64,000 nucleotides of DNA from the NCBI RefSeq assembly GCF_011090165.1, contig NZ_JAADJT010000003.1, positions 458,103-522,102 of the forward strand. Direction: 5' to 3'. How positions within the stretch are numbered: the stretch's first letter is position 1; the number at the start of each line of letters is the position of its first letter. The stretch is from Duganella aceris (GTDB lineage Bacteria > Pseudomonadota > Gammaproteobacteria > Burkholderiales > Burkholderiaceae_D). The notes beneath the pieces were generated by a model, which was not told the DNA's origin, did no database searches, and saw nothing but the letters and a program-made list of their open reading frames with translations. This document shows, piece by piece, positions 1 to 10,226 of the stretch. The position numbers and the translations under genes were made by a program.

Positions 1-157
1 GCATCGCCACGACGGCGCCGACCACGAACAACCCCAACTCCTGGCGGAACGCATGCTCGTGTTTCCACGCCGCCCGCAGGCCGTCGATGGAATAGAAAAA
101 AGCCGAAAAAATCCGTTTCAGGCCGCTCTTGCTCTTGAATTCGCTGACTGGTTCCAT
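1..157 (-). CDS. dgkA: Diacylglycerol kinase, N-terminal fragment
   Basis: Only the first 52 codons are in the window; the gene continues past base 1. The N-terminus has the GLKRI...A..YS..GLRAAW..E.AFRQE pattern of prokaryotic DgkA, followed by the start of a first hydrophobic segment. DgkA is a small inner-membrane enzyme that phosphorylates diacylglycerol to phosphatidate, recycling lipid released during envelope glycan synthesis. The ATG at 157 is divergent from the IclR gene that starts at 261. The remaining catalytic and membrane segments cannot be seen, so integrity is unknown. Confidence 0.87.
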   Translation of the reverse strand, partial: MEPVSEFKSKSGLKRIFSAFFYSIDGLRAAWKHEHAFRQELGLFVVGAVVAM

Positions 158-260
158 GATTGAGCTAAAAATAACAATGGCGTATTATGCATGCAATTCC
201 GATTTTTTCCACATTATGGTATAAAGTGAGTATCGAATACTGCACTGCACCAACCACATC

Positions 261-1040
261 ATGAAAATCGAACCCGTTCCCGAGCAAAAGACCACTATCC
301 AAGTGATCGAGCGCATGGTGGCGCTGCTCGATGCGCTGGCCAAATATCCCGATCCCGTGAGCCTGAAGGAACTGTCCAAGGTCTCCGGCCTGCACCCGTC
401 GACCGCGCACCGCATCCTCAACGACATGGTGCTGACGCGCTTCGTCGACCGCATCGAGCCGGGCACCTACCGGCTCGGCATGCGCCTGCTGGAACTGGGC
501 AATGTGGTCAAGAGCCGGCTGTCGGTGCGCGAGGCTGCGCTGGATTTCATGCGTGCACTGCACAAAAAGACCCAGCAGACCATCAACCTGTCGGTGCGCC
601 AGGGCGACGAGATCGTCTACATCGACCGCGCGTTCTCGGAGCGTTCCGGGATGCAGGTGGTGCGCGCCATCGGCGGCCGCGGCCCGCTGCACCTGACGTC
701 GACCGGCAAGTTGTTCCTGTCGGTGGACGAGCCGAAAGCCATCCGCGCCTACGCCACGCGCACCGGCCTCGCCGGGCACAACAAGAATTCGATCACGGAT
801 CTGGGCAAGCTGGAGCGCGAGCTCAGCCTGGTGAAGTCGCGCGGCTATTCGCGCGACAACGAGGAATTGGAATTGGGAGTGCGCTGCATGGCCGCCGGCA
901 TCTACGACGACAGCGGCAAGCTGATTGCCGGGCTGTCGATCTCGGCGCCGGCCGACCGTCTGCAGGAAGAGTGGCTGGAAGACCTGGTGCAGACCGCAAG
1001 CCGGATTTCCGCCACCCTCGGTTACATCCCGGTGGTGTAA
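261..1040 (+). CDS. IclR-family transcriptional regulator
   Basis: A 259-residue protein with the two-part IclR architecture. A winged helix-turn-helix lies at about residues 12-70, with the recognition region LKELSKVSGLHPSTAHRIL. An effector-binding domain follows from about residue 80, including the G.G.PLHLTSTGK and GY..D.EE.E.GV.C.A patterns typical of the family. A TATAAA element at 220-225 sits 35 nt before the ATG and may be its -10 box. The gene is divergent from dgkA and converges on pbpG, overlapping the pbpG 3' end by 19 nt. IclR members sense small carbon metabolites. No catabolic operon adjoins it, so its target cannot be named. Confidence 0.92.
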   Translation: MKIEPVPEQKTTIQVIERMVALLDALAKYPDPVSLKELSKVSGLHPSTAHRILNDMVLTRFVDRIEPGTYRLGMRLLELGNVVKSRLSVREAALDFMRALHKKTQQTINLSVRQGDEIVYIDRAFSERSGMQVVRAIGGRGPLHLTSTGKLFLSVDEPKAIRAYATRTGLAGHNKNSITDLGKLERELSLVKSRGYSRDNEELELGVRCMAAGIYDDSGKLIAGLSISAPADRLQEEWLEDLVQTASRISATLGYIPVV

Positions 1041-2092
1041 GCCGGCGCGCCGTTGCCGAAGCCGGCCGGCTTCAGCGCTTCCAGCCATTTGCGCATGCGG
1101 CCCGCGTCGGCGGTCCGCGACTGCTTGCCCTTGGAATCCAGGAACACCATGATCACCGAGCGGCCTTCGATCACGGCCTGCATCATCAGGCAGCGGCCCG
1201 CTTCGTTGATGAAGCCGGTTTTCTGCAGGCCGATGGCCCAGTCAGGACTGGCCACCAGATGGTTGGTGGTGCCGAACTGCATCGGACGGCCGTTCGGCGT
1301 TTCGATCATCGCCTTGGCGTCGGTCGAGAACTGGCGCAGCATCGGCTGCTGATACGCCGCCATCGCCAGCTTGGCCAGGTCGCGCGCGCTGGCCACATTC
1401 ATTTTCGACAAACCGCTGGAATCGACGTAGTGGGTGTCGGTCATGCCCAGTTCGCGCGCCTTGGCGTTCATCGCTTCGACAAACGCCGGCTTGCCGCCCG
1501 GGTAGTTGCGGCCCAGCGCCGAGGCGGCGCGGTTTTCCGAGCTCATCAGCGCGACGTGCAGCATGTTGGCGCGGGTCAGCTTGGCGCCGACCTTCAGCCG
1601 CGAGCTGCTGAATTTTTCGCGGTCGACATCCTCGTCGGTCACGGTCAGCACTTCATCCATGTCCTGCTTGGCTTCGACCACCACCAGCCCGGTCATCATC
1701 TTGGTGATCGAAGCGATCGGCAAGGCGACGTTGGAATTCTTTTCGAACAGGACTTCCGAGTTGGCCTGGTCCAGCACCAGCGCCACGTTGGAGGCGAGAT
1801 CGAGCGGATCGCGCGTCAGGTTCAGGCCGGCGAGGTCGCCCATCGTCGGCAAGGCCGGCGCGGCGGTGATGACGCGTTGGTACACCACCTTGCGGCGGCC
1901 GTTGACCTTGGTGACGCGCTTGACCACGCGGTCGCTGGCGTCCGCCGCCGCGATCCGTATCGGTTGCCGCTTGGCCTTCTTGATTTGCTGCTTTTTCGGC
2001 GAGGCGCCGTCGACGCCGGAAACCGGCGCGGCCGTGACGGCGGCGGATGCAAACATCAGCGAAATGAGCGCACTTAACGCTAGTTTATACAT
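1022..2092 (-). CDS. pbpG: D-alanyl-D-alanine endopeptidase, PBP7/PbpG type
   Basis: A 356-residue penicillin-binding peptidase of the S11 family. The signal peptide spans about residues 1-22. A basic linker (about 33-75) precedes the catalytic domain. Active-site motifs are in order: SITK (S128, K131), SEN (185-187) and KTG (291-293). PBP7-type enzymes cut DD-crosslinks in peptidoglycan in the periplasm. I chose the ATG at 2092 because it opens directly on the signal peptide and has a GGGGAAC ribosome site. An upstream in-frame start at 2140 adds 16 residues with no signal-peptide character. The 3' end overlaps the convergent IclR gene by 19 nt. Confidence 0.93.
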   Translation of the reverse strand: MYKLALSALISLMFASAAVTAAPVSGVDGASPKKQQIKKAKRQPIRIAAADASDRVVKRVTKVNGRRKVVYQRVITAAPALPTMGDLAGLNLTRDPLDLASNVALVLDQANSEVLFEKNSNVALPIASITKMMTGLVVVEAKQDMDEVLTVTDEDVDREKFSSSRLKVGAKLTRANMLHVALMSSENRAASALGRNYPGGKPAFVEAMNAKARELGMTDTHYVDSSGLSKMNVASARDLAKLAMAAYQQPMLRQFSTDAKAMIETPNGRPMQFGTTNHLVASPDWAIGLQKTGFINEAGRCLMMQAVIEGRSVIMVFLDSKGKQSRTADAGRMRKWLEALKPAGFGNGAPAYTTGM

Positions 2093-2233
2093 TCGGTTCC
2101 CCAAAGAAGAAGTCATACAACTCTCGTTGCAGTGTAGCAAAACGCTGAGCTATCGCAAGCAAATTTAACATTGATCGCATCATTGGTTGCGTAAGCGCCA
2201 TACGCAAAACACAAGCTGGTATTAAACGACAAC

Positions 2234-2944
2234 TTACTCTATAAATTTAACAAATTCTTCGACCGGCATCCGCTCCGTGATCAAAGTATTCTCGATTTTT
2301 GTCATATCCGCCACGCCGAGCGCCATGCCGCAGACCACGGTTTCATTCTCAGGCAGGCCGAGCACCTCGCCGATTACCTGATGGTATTGCGTGAAGGCCG
2401 CCTGCGGGCAGGTATCCAGCCCGCGCCCGCGCGCCGCCACCATGATGTTCTGCAAAAACATGCCGTAGTCCAGCCAGGAGCCCTGCTCCATGATGCGGTC
2501 GATGGTGAAGATCAGCCCCACCGGGGCGCCGAAAAATTCGTAGTTGCGGCCGTGCTGGGCCGCCATGCCGGCCTTGTTGTCGCGCGTCAGGCCCAGCAGC
2601 GCGTATAAATCCCAGCCGACCTTGCGCCGGCGTTCGATGAACGGCGAGACCCATACACTCGGGTAATAGGCGTATTCTTCCTTGTGCAGTTTGGCCTGCT
2701 CTGGATCATTATGTATGGCCAAAATCGCAGAAGACAACGCCCGCTTGCGCTCGCCCTGCAAAACATAGACTTTCCACGGCTGGGTATTGGTGCCGGACGG
2801 CGCGCGCGCCGCCACCTGCAGGATCTGCGCGATGTCCTCCGCCGCCACCGGCGTCGGCAGATAGGCGCGGATCGAGCGGCGCGAAGTGATCGCGCTGTCG
2901 ACGGCCTGCTGATCGGGAGTGGAAATCAATGCATCCTCGCTCAT
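2234..2944 (-). CDS. Nitroreductase family protein
   Basis: A 236-residue FMN-dependent nitroreductase-fold protein. The N-terminal SRRSIRAYLP (about residues 20-29) and the APSGTNTQPWKVYVL block are the usual FMN phosphate and ring contacts. The C-terminal CGMALG stretch is also typical. Such enzymes reduce nitro compounds or quinones with NAD(P)H; the substrate cannot be inferred. The ATG at 2944 overlaps the stop of the upstream transporter gene as ATGA, so the two are probably translationally coupled. A longer open frame reaching 3190 runs through the transporter gene and was not used. Confidence 0.9.
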   Translation of the reverse strand: MSEDALISTPDQQAVDSAITSRRSIRAYLPTPVAAEDIAQILQVAARAPSGTNTQPWKVYVLQGERKRALSSAILAIHNDPEQAKLHKEEYAYYPSVWVSPFIERRRKVGWDLYALLGLTRDNKAGMAAQHGRNYEFFGAPVGLIFTIDRIMEQGSWLDYGMFLQNIMVAARGRGLDTCPQAAFTQYHQVIGEVLGLPENETVVCGMALGVADMTKIENTLITERMPVEEFVKFIE

Positions 2945-3849
2945 TTGGTTTTCTTCACCACAAATATCACGCCGGTCACCGCCAGCACCATGCCCGCTAT
3001 GCCGAGGGCGTTGAACGCTTCGCCGAACATCAGCCAGGCCATCACGGCGGTGGTCGGCGGCGTCAGATACAGCAAGCTGGTGACCTGCGTGGCGTCGCTG
3101 CGGCGGATCAAGGCGAACAACAGGAAAATCGCGCCGATCGACAGGCCCAGCACCGACCACAGCAATGCACCGATAAAGCGCAGCGTCCACTGCACCGCAG
3201 CAAAATCCGGGCCCAGCCCTTCAAACAGTATCGCCAGCGGCAACACCAGCACGATGGACGCGGTGAACTGGATCACTGTGCCCGTGCGCAAGTCGAATTG
3301 CGGGCAATAACGTTTCTGGTACAGCGTCCCGGCCGTGATCGATAACAGTGCAAGCACGCACAACAGAATGGCATCGGCCGACAAGCCGACCAGCTTGATC
3401 TTGGCGGCCACCACCAGCGCCACCCCTCCCAGCCCGAACAGCAATCCAAGCCATTGTCGCGGCAGCACTTTCTCCCCGATCAATGGCGCGGCGAACGCGG
3501 TCAGGATCGGCTGCATACCGACGATCAGCGCCGACAGCCCGGCCGGCATGCCCAGCTTGATGGCGCACCAGACGCCGATCAGGTAACCGCCCTGCACCAA
3601 CAGTCCGGCCAGCGCGATCTGGCGGATCTTTCCGTGTGGCCAGGGCGCCTTCAGCAGCAGCACGGCCGGCACCAGGAACACCAGCACGCCAAGGAAGCGC
3701 AGCAGCAGGAAGGTCAGCGGCGGCGCGTACGGCAGGCCGAACTTGGCGACGATGAAGCCGCTGCTCCACAACACCACGAAAAACAGCGGCATCGGCGACA
3801 AAAAAGTGGCATGCCGGGGGGCGGCAACGGCGATCGGGGTATCGGGCAT
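2941..3849 (-). CDS. EamA/DMT-family transporter
   Basis: A 302-residue membrane protein with about ten hydrophobic segments in two EamA repeats, the pattern of drug/metabolite transporters (RhaT/YdcZ type). Visible hallmarks are the LLRFL segment after the first helix, GLL..GGY.IG in the first repeat and a C-terminal block around GEA.N..GIAGM..AVTGV. These are inner-membrane carriers, usually exporters of amino acids or other metabolites. It is the first gene of a two-gene unit with the nitroreductase, sharing ATGA. Substrate unknown. Confidence 0.9.
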   Translation of the reverse strand: MPDTPIAVAAPRHATFLSPMPLFFVVLWSSGFIVAKFGLPYAPPLTFLLLRFLGVLVFLVPAVLLLKAPWPHGKIRQIALAGLLVQGGYLIGVWCAIKLGMPAGLSALIVGMQPILTAFAAPLIGEKVLPRQWLGLLFGLGGVALVVAAKIKLVGLSADAILLCVLALLSITAGTLYQKRYCPQFDLRTGTVIQFTASIVLVLPLAILFEGLGPDFAAVQWTLRFIGALLWSVLGLSIGAIFLLFALIRRSDATQVTSLLYLTPPTTAVMAWLMFGEAFNALGIAGMVLAVTGVIFVVKKTK

Positions 3850-3988
3850 GTCGTCTGACTATCGGACTGCAAGGAAATCGGCGCCGATGTCAGGCGCCGA
3901 TTCGGAGGGCTTGAGTCTATCACGGCTGGCGCTTTCCCATCAGCGGTGCGGCTATTTCCCTAACGCATGACAACATCGCATGCTTTGA

Positions 3989-4054
3989 TGCAACGCACAA
4001 AAAATCGCTTGACTTAATTTTTTAAGGCCGTAAAATCGAGTTTGTTGCGTTGCA
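3989..4054 (+). promoter_or_regulatory. Phasin promoter flanked by an inverted repeat
   Basis: A sigma-70-like promoter has TTGACT (4009-4014), a 16-nt spacer and TAAAAT (4031-4036). It is bracketed by TGCAACGC (3989-3996) and its complement GCGTTGCA (4047-4054). The untranslated leader would be about 105 nt. Phasin genes are commonly repressed by PhaR, so the repeat is a candidate operator. That role is inference. Confidence 0.6.
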
Positions 4055-4150
4055 CAATTTGTTGATCGGTCTGAAACGAGGATGTTTGTTTCTCACCGAC
4101 GGTAGAAACAGCACTATTCATTCAATGACTATTTTCCTGGAGATTTATAC

Positions 4151-4708
4151 ATGTTTTCGATCCCTGAGCAATTTTCCAATGCGACCAAAGCCAACTTTGA
4201 AGCCCAGTTCGCTATCTTCTCGGCCCTGACCAACAAAGCGTTTGAAGGCGTGGAGAAATTCGTCGACCTGAACCTGACCGCTGCCAAGGCATCGCTGGAA
4301 GAATCGTCGGCCACCACCAAGCAACTGCTGTCGGCCAAAGACCCGCAAGAATTCTTCTCGCTGGCCAGTGCTCAGGCTCAGCCAAACGCGGAAAAAACCA
4401 TTGCTTATGGCCGTCACCTGGCGAGCATCGCTTCGAGCACCAGCGCTGAATTCAGCAAAGCCGCTGAAACCCAGATCGCTGAAACCAACCGCAAAGTGAT
4501 TTCGCTGGTTGAAGAAGTGAGCAAAAACGCACCGGCCGGCAGCGAAAACGCGGTCGCCATGTTGAAATCGGCAATCGGCAACGCCAACGCGGGTTACGAG
4601 CAATTCACCCGCACCGCCAAGCAAGCCGCTGAATCGATTGAAAGCAACCTGACGTCGGCAGTGAGCCAATTCACCGCCGCCGGCGCCAAGTTCGCACCAA
4701 AGAAATAA
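4151..4708 (+). CDS. phaP: Phasin family protein (PHA granule-associated)
   Basis: A 185-residue protein of the betaproteobacterial phasin family. The N-terminal MFSIPEQF, the [13 protein letters not shown] segment and the long amphipathic helices without signal peptide or membrane spans are characteristic. Phasins coat polyhydroxyalkanoate granules and set their number and size. The ATG has a TGGAGA ribosome site at 4138-4143. Codon use is strongly biased, as expected for an abundant protein. The gene stands alone, with its own promoter and two downstream hairpins. No PHA synthase is in the window. Confidence 0.93.
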   Translation: MFSIPEQFSNATKANFEAQFAIFSALTNKAFEGVEKFVDLNLTAAKASLEESSATTKQLLSAKDPQEFFSLASAQAQPNAEKTIAYGRHLASIASSTSAEFSKAAETQIAETNRKVISLVEEVSKNAPAGSENAVAMLKSAIGNANAGYEQFTRTAKQAAESIESNLTSAVSQFTAAGAKFAPKK

Positions 4709-4718
4709 GATGGAATAA

Positions 4719-4740
4719 GCCGGCGCGCCAGCGCGCCGGC
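4719..4740. repeat. Perfect GC-only palindrome after the phasin gene
   Basis: Two 10-nt perfect arms (4719-4728 and 4731-4740) with a 2-nt loop begin 11 nt after the phasin stop. It has no U-tract, so it is more likely a transcript-stabilising hairpin than a terminator by itself. Confidence 0.75.
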
Positions 4741-4749
4741 CTCCATGGT

Positions 4750-4783
4750 AAAAAGCCCCGGTCACGTGCCGGGGCTTTTTTTT
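4750..4783. terminator. Bidirectional intrinsic terminator between phaP and livF
   Basis: A 12-bp perfect stem (4750-4761 with 4769-4780) and 7-nt loop are flanked by an A-run on one side and a T-run on the other. It can therefore terminate both phaP (plus) and livF (minus), which converge here. The T-run overlaps the livF stop codon at 4782. Confidence 0.92.
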
Positions 4784-5504
4784 ATTCGCCGAGGTAGGCG
4801 GCTTTGACGCGGGGATCGTCCAGCATGTCCTGGGCGTTGCCGCCCATGGTGATATTGCCGGAATCCATGACATAACCGCGATGCGCGGCTTGCAGGGCGA
4901 GCTTCGCATTCTGCTCCACCAGCAGTATGGTGATGCCCTCTTTCGAGACATTGCGGATCACCTCGAAAATCTTTTCCACCATAATCGGCGACAAGCCCAT
5001 CGACGGCTCATCCAATAACAGCAGATTAGGATGCGACATCAACGCGCGCGCCATCGCCAGCATTTGCTGCTCGCCGCCGGACAAGGTGCCGGCCATCTGC
5101 GCCGAGCGTTCCTTCAACCGCGGGAAGACATCGAACCATTTGGCGATATCCGCATCGATGCCGGCTTTATCGTTGCGCGTGTAAGCGCCCATCATCAGAT
5201 TCTCGTGAATCGACATGCGGGTGAATACGCCGCGGCCTTCCGGCACCATCGCGAGTTTCTTCTCAACCAGATGGAAGGACTTGCTGCCTTTTAAAGATTC
5301 ACCCTGGTAGGTGATCGTGCCCTCGACTTTGCAAGGCGGCAGCGTGCCGGTGATGGCTTTCAAAGTCGTGGTCTTGCCGGCGCCGTTGGCGCCGATCAGC
5401 GCGATCAGCTCGCCCTTGTTCACTTCCAGATCGATACCCTTGACGGCCTTGATGCCGCCGTACGCGACTTTCAGTCCCGATACTTTAAGAACGTTGTCGC
5501 TCAT
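4782..5504 (-). CDS. livF: Branched-chain amino acid ABC transporter, ATPase LivF
   Basis: A 240-residue ABC ATPase. Walker A is GANGAGKT (38-45), the signature LSGGEQQ (141-147) and Walker B LLLLDEP (161-167). The GRGVF.RMSI.ENL segment and the short C-terminus ending in a KAAYLGE-type motif are typical of LivF. It is the last gene of livHMGF and shares one base with livG (TAATG), which suggests coupled translation. LivF and LivG form the cytoplasmic ATPase pair of a type I importer. Confidence 0.95.
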   Translation of the reverse strand: MSDNVLKVSGLKVAYGGIKAVKGIDLEVNKGELIALIGANGAGKTTTLKAITGTLPPCKVEGTITYQGESLKGSKSFHLVEKKLAMVPEGRGVFTRMSIHENLMMGAYTRNDKAGIDADIAKWFDVFPRLKERSAQMAGTLSGGEQQMLAMARALMSHPNLLLLDEPSMGLSPIMVEKIFEVIRNVSKEGITILLVEQNAKLALQAAHRGYVMDSGNITMGGNAQDMLDDPRVKAAYLGE

Positions 5505-6274
5505 TAGTGCGATCCTCCCAGATAGGCTTCAATCACAGCCTTATTGCTTTGTATTTCCGCCGGCAGGCCCTCCGCGATCGGCTTGCCGTATTCCAGCACC
5601 ATCAGACGGTCGCACAGGCTCATCATCATCTTGACGTCGTGCTCGATCAGCAGCACGGTCTTGCCCTGCTCCTTGATCTTGACCAGCAACTCCTTCAGCG
5701 CCAGCTTCTCGGTGGCGTTCATGCCGGCGGCCGGCTCGTCCAGCGCCAGCAGCTGCGGATCGGTGGCCAGCGCGCGCGCGATCTCCAACCGGCGCTGATC
5801 GCCGTAGGACAGGAATTTCGAGGTGCGGTTGGCGAATTTGCCGATGCCGACGAAGTCCAGCAGCTCCTGCGAGCGCTTGCGGATCGCCGCCTCCTCCTCG
5901 CGCGCCGCCTTGTGGCGGAACACGGCGCCGAACACGCCTTGGTGCGAGCGCACGTGGCGGCCGACCATGACGTTCTCCAGCGCGGTCATCTCGCCGAACA
6001 GGCGGATGTTCTGGAAGGTGCGGGCGATGCCGGCCTTGGCCACCTCATGCGGCGCGGACGGCGAATACGGCTTGCCGCCCAGCTCGAAGGTGCCGGTGTC
6101 CGGCTGGTACAGGCCGGTGATGACGTTGAAGAAGGTGGTCTTGCCGGCGCCGTTCGGGCCGATCAGGCCGTAGATCTGGCCCTTCATGATCTTGATGCTG
6201 ACATCGGTCAGCGCCTGCAAGCCGCCGAAGCGCTTGTTGACGCCGGCGATGTGGAGAATTACTTGTTCGCTCAT
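5504..6274 (-). CDS. livG: Branched-chain amino acid ABC transporter, ATPase LivG
   Basis: A 256-residue ABC ATPase with Walker A GPNGAGKT (39-46), the LivG-type signature LSYGDQ (155-160) and Walker B LLALDEP (175-181). The family marker GIARTFQNIRLF is present, and the protein ends in the IEAYLG motif. It follows livM by an 11-nt gap and overlaps livF by one base. It is half of the ATPase pair energising uptake through LivH/LivM. Confidence 0.95.
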   Translation of the reverse strand: MSEQVILHIAGVNKRFGGLQALTDVSIKIMKGQIYGLIGPNGAGKTTFFNVITGLYQPDTGTFELGGKPYSPSAPHEVAKAGIARTFQNIRLFGEMTALENVMVGRHVRSHQGVFGAVFRHKAAREEEAAIRKRSQELLDFVGIGKFANRTSKFLSYGDQRRLEIARALATDPQLLALDEPAAGMNATEKLALKELLVKIKEQGKTVLLIEHDVKMMMSLCDRLMVLEYGKPIAEGLPAEIQSNKAVIEAYLGGSH

Positions 6275-6285
6275 TTCTGCTTTCC

Positions 6286-7503
<1,218 letters not shown>

Positions 7504-7513
7504 GCTGTCTCCC

Positions 7514-8443
7514 TTAAGCGCGGTCGGCGACGCGTTCGCCCATGATGCCGGACGGACGGACCGTCAGCACGATGATCAACACCACGAAGGCGAAGATGTC
7601 CTGGTAGTGGCTGCCGAGGAAGCCGCCGGTCAGGTCGCCGATGTAGCCGGCGCCCAGGCTTTCGATAATGCCGAGCACGATCCCGCCCAGCATCGCGCCG
7701 TAAATGTTGCCGATACCGCCCAGCACCGCCGCGCAGAACGCCTTCAAACCGGGCAGGAAGCCCATCGAGAACTGGATCGACGCGTAGTTGGCGCCCCACA
7801 TCACGCCGGCCACCGCAGCCAGCGCCGCGCCCAGCGCGAAGGTGGCGATGATGACCTTGTTCGAATCGACGCCCATCAGACCGGCGACGCGGGGATTTTC
7901 CGCCGTGGCGCGCATGGCGCGGCCCATCTTGGTTTTTTCCACCAGCAGCACCAGCCCGGCCATCGACACCAGCGCCAGCGCCAGCAGCAGGATCTGCGTC
8001 GGCGAGATCAGCGCGCCGCCGATGGCGACCGGTTCCGACGACAACAGCTGCGGGAACGGCAGCGGGTTGCGGCCCCAGATCATCATCGCGAAGGTGTTGA
8101 GCAAGGTCGACACGCCGATCGCCGTGATCAGCGGCGCCAGCCGTGGCGCGTTGCGCAGGCGGCGGTAGGCGATGCGTTCGATCAGCACGTTGACGATCAT
8201 GCAGACCGGGATGGCGCCGCCGATGGCGATCGCCAGCTTGATGTAGCCGGGCATGTCGGGGAAGTGCTGGTTGAGGATGTTGAGGATGGTGAGGCCGGTC
8301 ATCGCGCCGATCATCAGCACGTCGCCGTGCGCGAAGTTGATCAGGTTGAGGACGCCGTACACCATGGTGTAGCCCAGCGCGACCAGTGCATACATGCTGC
8401 CGAGCACCAGCCCATTAATAATTTGTTGGATAAAAGTATCCAT
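7514..8443 (-). CDS. livH: Branched-chain amino acid ABC transporter permease LivH
   Basis: A 309-residue permease starting with the characteristic QQI.NGL.LGSMYAL.ALGYTMVYGV..LINFAHGD. It also has the EAA loop MGRAMRATAENP.VA.LMG. It is the first gene of livHMGF. No binding-protein gene precedes it, which is unusual since livJ/K is often the first gene; a livK-type gene lies at 62,121. A terminator-like hairpin lies 50 nt upstream of the start. Confidence 0.95.
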   Translation of the reverse strand: MDTFIQQIINGLVLGSMYALVALGYTMVYGVLNLINFAHGDVLMIGAMTGLTILNILNQHFPDMPGYIKLAIAIGGAIPVCMIVNVLIERIAYRRLRNAPRLAPLITAIGVSTLLNTFAMMIWGRNPLPFPQLLSSEPVAIGGALISPTQILLLALALVSMAGLVLLVEKTKMGRAMRATAENPRVAGLMGVDSNKVIIATFALGAALAAVAGVMWGANYASIQFSMGFLPGLKAFCAAVLGGIGNIYGAMLGGIVLGIIESLGAGYIGDLTGGFLGSHYQDIFAFVVLIIVLTVRPSGIMGERVADRA

Positions 8444-8492
8444 TCAGAGTGCCTTTACTATGTGTTATGCCTGCACAGACGATTCAAGTAAC

Positions 8493-8529
8493 AAAAACGG
8501 CACCCGGGGAGGGTGTCCCCGTAGTGCCG
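8493..8529 (-). terminator. Terminator-like hairpin in front of livH
   Basis: On the minus strand the stem CGGCAC/GTGCCG plus an inner GGGGA/TCCCC is followed by five Us. It lies 180 nt beyond ispH and only 50 nt before the livH start. It may simply end the ispH transcript, or act as an attenuator in the liv leader. The sequence alone does not decide. Confidence 0.6.
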
Positions 8530-8709
8530 CCGTTGACTACGCGTTCAAAATGCAAGTTTCGTGCCTGACCGGTGTCCAAGGTCGCCCCAGTTTATAAGCA
8601 GAAACGACAACTTTTTAGAGCGAGGCAAATAATAGCGAGAATTAGGGCAAACTAACTGCGGAATAATTCGGCACTCCCTGAATTAAATTCCGTGTCGGCC
8701 ATGGATTCT

Positions 8710-9675
8710 TCAGGCCGTGCCCTTGATTGGTGCGCTCTTCGGAATGCCGTCCAAGCCTCTGGGCATCGGGAAGGTGACCGATTCCTGCACACCGTCGAGC
8801 GGACGCACGCTGCGCGCGCCCAGTTCCTTGAGCCGGTCGATCACCGCCTGCACCAGCACCTCCGGCGCCGACGCGCCGGCCGTGACGCCCACGCGCTGCT
8901 TGCCCTCCAGCCATGCCGCTTCGATCTGCGTGGCGTTGTCGACCATGTAGGCGGGGGTGCCCTTCTTCTCCGCCACTTCGCGCAGGCGGTTGGAATTGGA
9001 GCTGTTCGGACTGCCGACCACGATCACCACCTCGACCTGCGGCGCCATGAACTTCACGGCTTCCTGCCGGTTGGTGGTGGCGTAGCAAATGTCGCCTTTT
9101 TTCGGTTCGATAATCGCCGGATATTTGAGCTTCAGCGCCGCGATGATGTCGGCGGTGTCGTCCACCGACAACGTTGTCTGCGAAACGTAGGCCAGCTGGT
9201 CGGGTTTGGCGACGTTCAGCGTGGCGACGTCGGCCACGGTTTCGACCAGGTACATGCCCTCTTCGGTCTGGCCCATCGTGCCTTCGACTTCCGGATGGCC
9301 GTCGTGGCCGATCATGACGATCTCGCAGCCCTGCTTGCGCATCTTGGCGACTTCGACGTGGACCTTGGTCACCAGCGGACAGGTGGCGTCGAAAATGCTC
9401 AGGCCGCGCGATTCCGCCTCGGCGCGCACCGCCTTGGACACGCCGTGCGCCGAGAACACCAGCGTGTTGCCGGCCGGGACGTCGTCCAGGTCCTCGATGA
9501 AGATCGCCCCCTTGTTGCGCAGATCTTCCACCACATAGGCGTTGTGGACGATTTCATGGCGCACGTAGATCGGCGCGCCGAACTGCAGCAATGCGCGCTC
9601 GACGATTTCAATGGCGCGGTCGACGCCGGCGCAAAAACCGCGCGGCTGGGCCAACAGGATTTCTTTATCGCTCAT
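8710..9675 (-). CDS. ispH: 4-Hydroxy-3-methylbut-2-enyl diphosphate reductase IspH
   Basis: A 321-residue protein with the three iron-sulfur cysteines of IspH: C15 in [13 protein letters not shown]99 in [11 protein letters not shown] and C197 in [11 protein letters not shown]. The catalytic EGTMGQT and the [10 protein letters not shown] segment are also present. The enzyme makes IPP and DMAPP in the last step of the MEP isoprenoid pathway. It follows the FKBP isomerase gene by 8 nt, the fkpB-ispH order common in proteobacteria. Length matches the family. Confidence 0.97.
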   Translation of the reverse strand: MSDKEILLAQPRGFCAGVDRAIEIVERALLQFGAPIYVRHEIVHNAYVVEDLRNKGAIFIEDLDDVPAGNTLVFSAHGVSKAVRAEAESRGLSIFDATCPLVTKVHVEVAKMRKQGCEIVMIGHDGHPEVEGTMGQTEEGMYLVETVADVATLNVAKPDQLAYVSQTTLSVDDTADIIAALKLKYPAIIEPKKGDICYATTNRQEAVKFMAPQVEVVIVVGSPNSSNSNRLREVAEKKGTPAYMVDNATQIEAAWLEGKQRVGVTAGASAPEVLVQAVIDRLKELGARSVRPLDGVQESVTFPMPRGLDGIPKSAPIKGTA

Positions 9676-9683
9676 GGACTTCC

Positions 9684-10136
9684 TCAGAGTACGGAAATAA
9701 GGTTGACTTCGAATTTCAGCGGTTGGCCGGCCAGCGGGTGGTTGAAGTCGAACAGGCAGGTGTCATCGCCCAGTTCGCGCAGGATGCCGGCAAAGCGGCC
9801 GCCGCCCGGCGCGGCGAAGTCGACCAGGTCGCCCACCTTGTAGTCGGCGCCCGGCACCGAATTCTCGTCCAGCGTGGCGCGCGTGACTTCGCGCACCAGT
9901 TCCGGATTGCGCGGGCCGAAGCCGACGCCCGGTTCCAGCTCGAAAGTCTTGTGCGTGCCTTCCGGCAGGCCGATCAGCAGCTCCTCCAGCACCGGCGCCA
10001 GCTGGCCCTGGCCCAGCATTAGCGTGGCGGGATTTCCGCTGAAGGTTGACACGATATCAGTACCGTCCAGCGAGGCGAGACGATAATGCAGGGTGAGATA
10101 GGCCGATTGGGTGACGACGGGTTGCGCGATAGACAT
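9684..10136 (-). CDS. FKBP-type peptidyl-prolyl isomerase, SlpA/FkpB-like
   Basis: A 150-residue FKBP with the embedded flap domain of the SlpA/SlyD group. It begins with [11 protein letters not shown] and has the flap around [10 protein letters not shown]. The C-terminal [15 protein letters not shown] strand completes the FKBP fold. No signal peptide is visible, so it is a cytoplasmic folding helper and prolyl isomerase. It lacks the His-rich metal-binding tail of SlyD. It sits 8 nt upstream of ispH. Confidence 0.92.
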   Translation of the reverse strand: MSIAQPVVTQSAYLTLHYRLASLDGTDIVSTFSGNPATLMLGQGQLAPVLEELLIGLPEGTHKTFELEPGVGFGPRNPELVREVTRATLDENSVPGADYKVGDLVDFAAPGGGRFAGILRELGDDTCLFDFNHPLAGQPLKFEVNLISVL

Positions 10137-10226
10137 GACTTAAGGCTCGGTAAGCTGGCAAAGGCTATATTGTAAGCCACCTTGCCGCTTGCGCCCGCCG
10201 GCCGTGTCGATTTACGGAGGATATCG

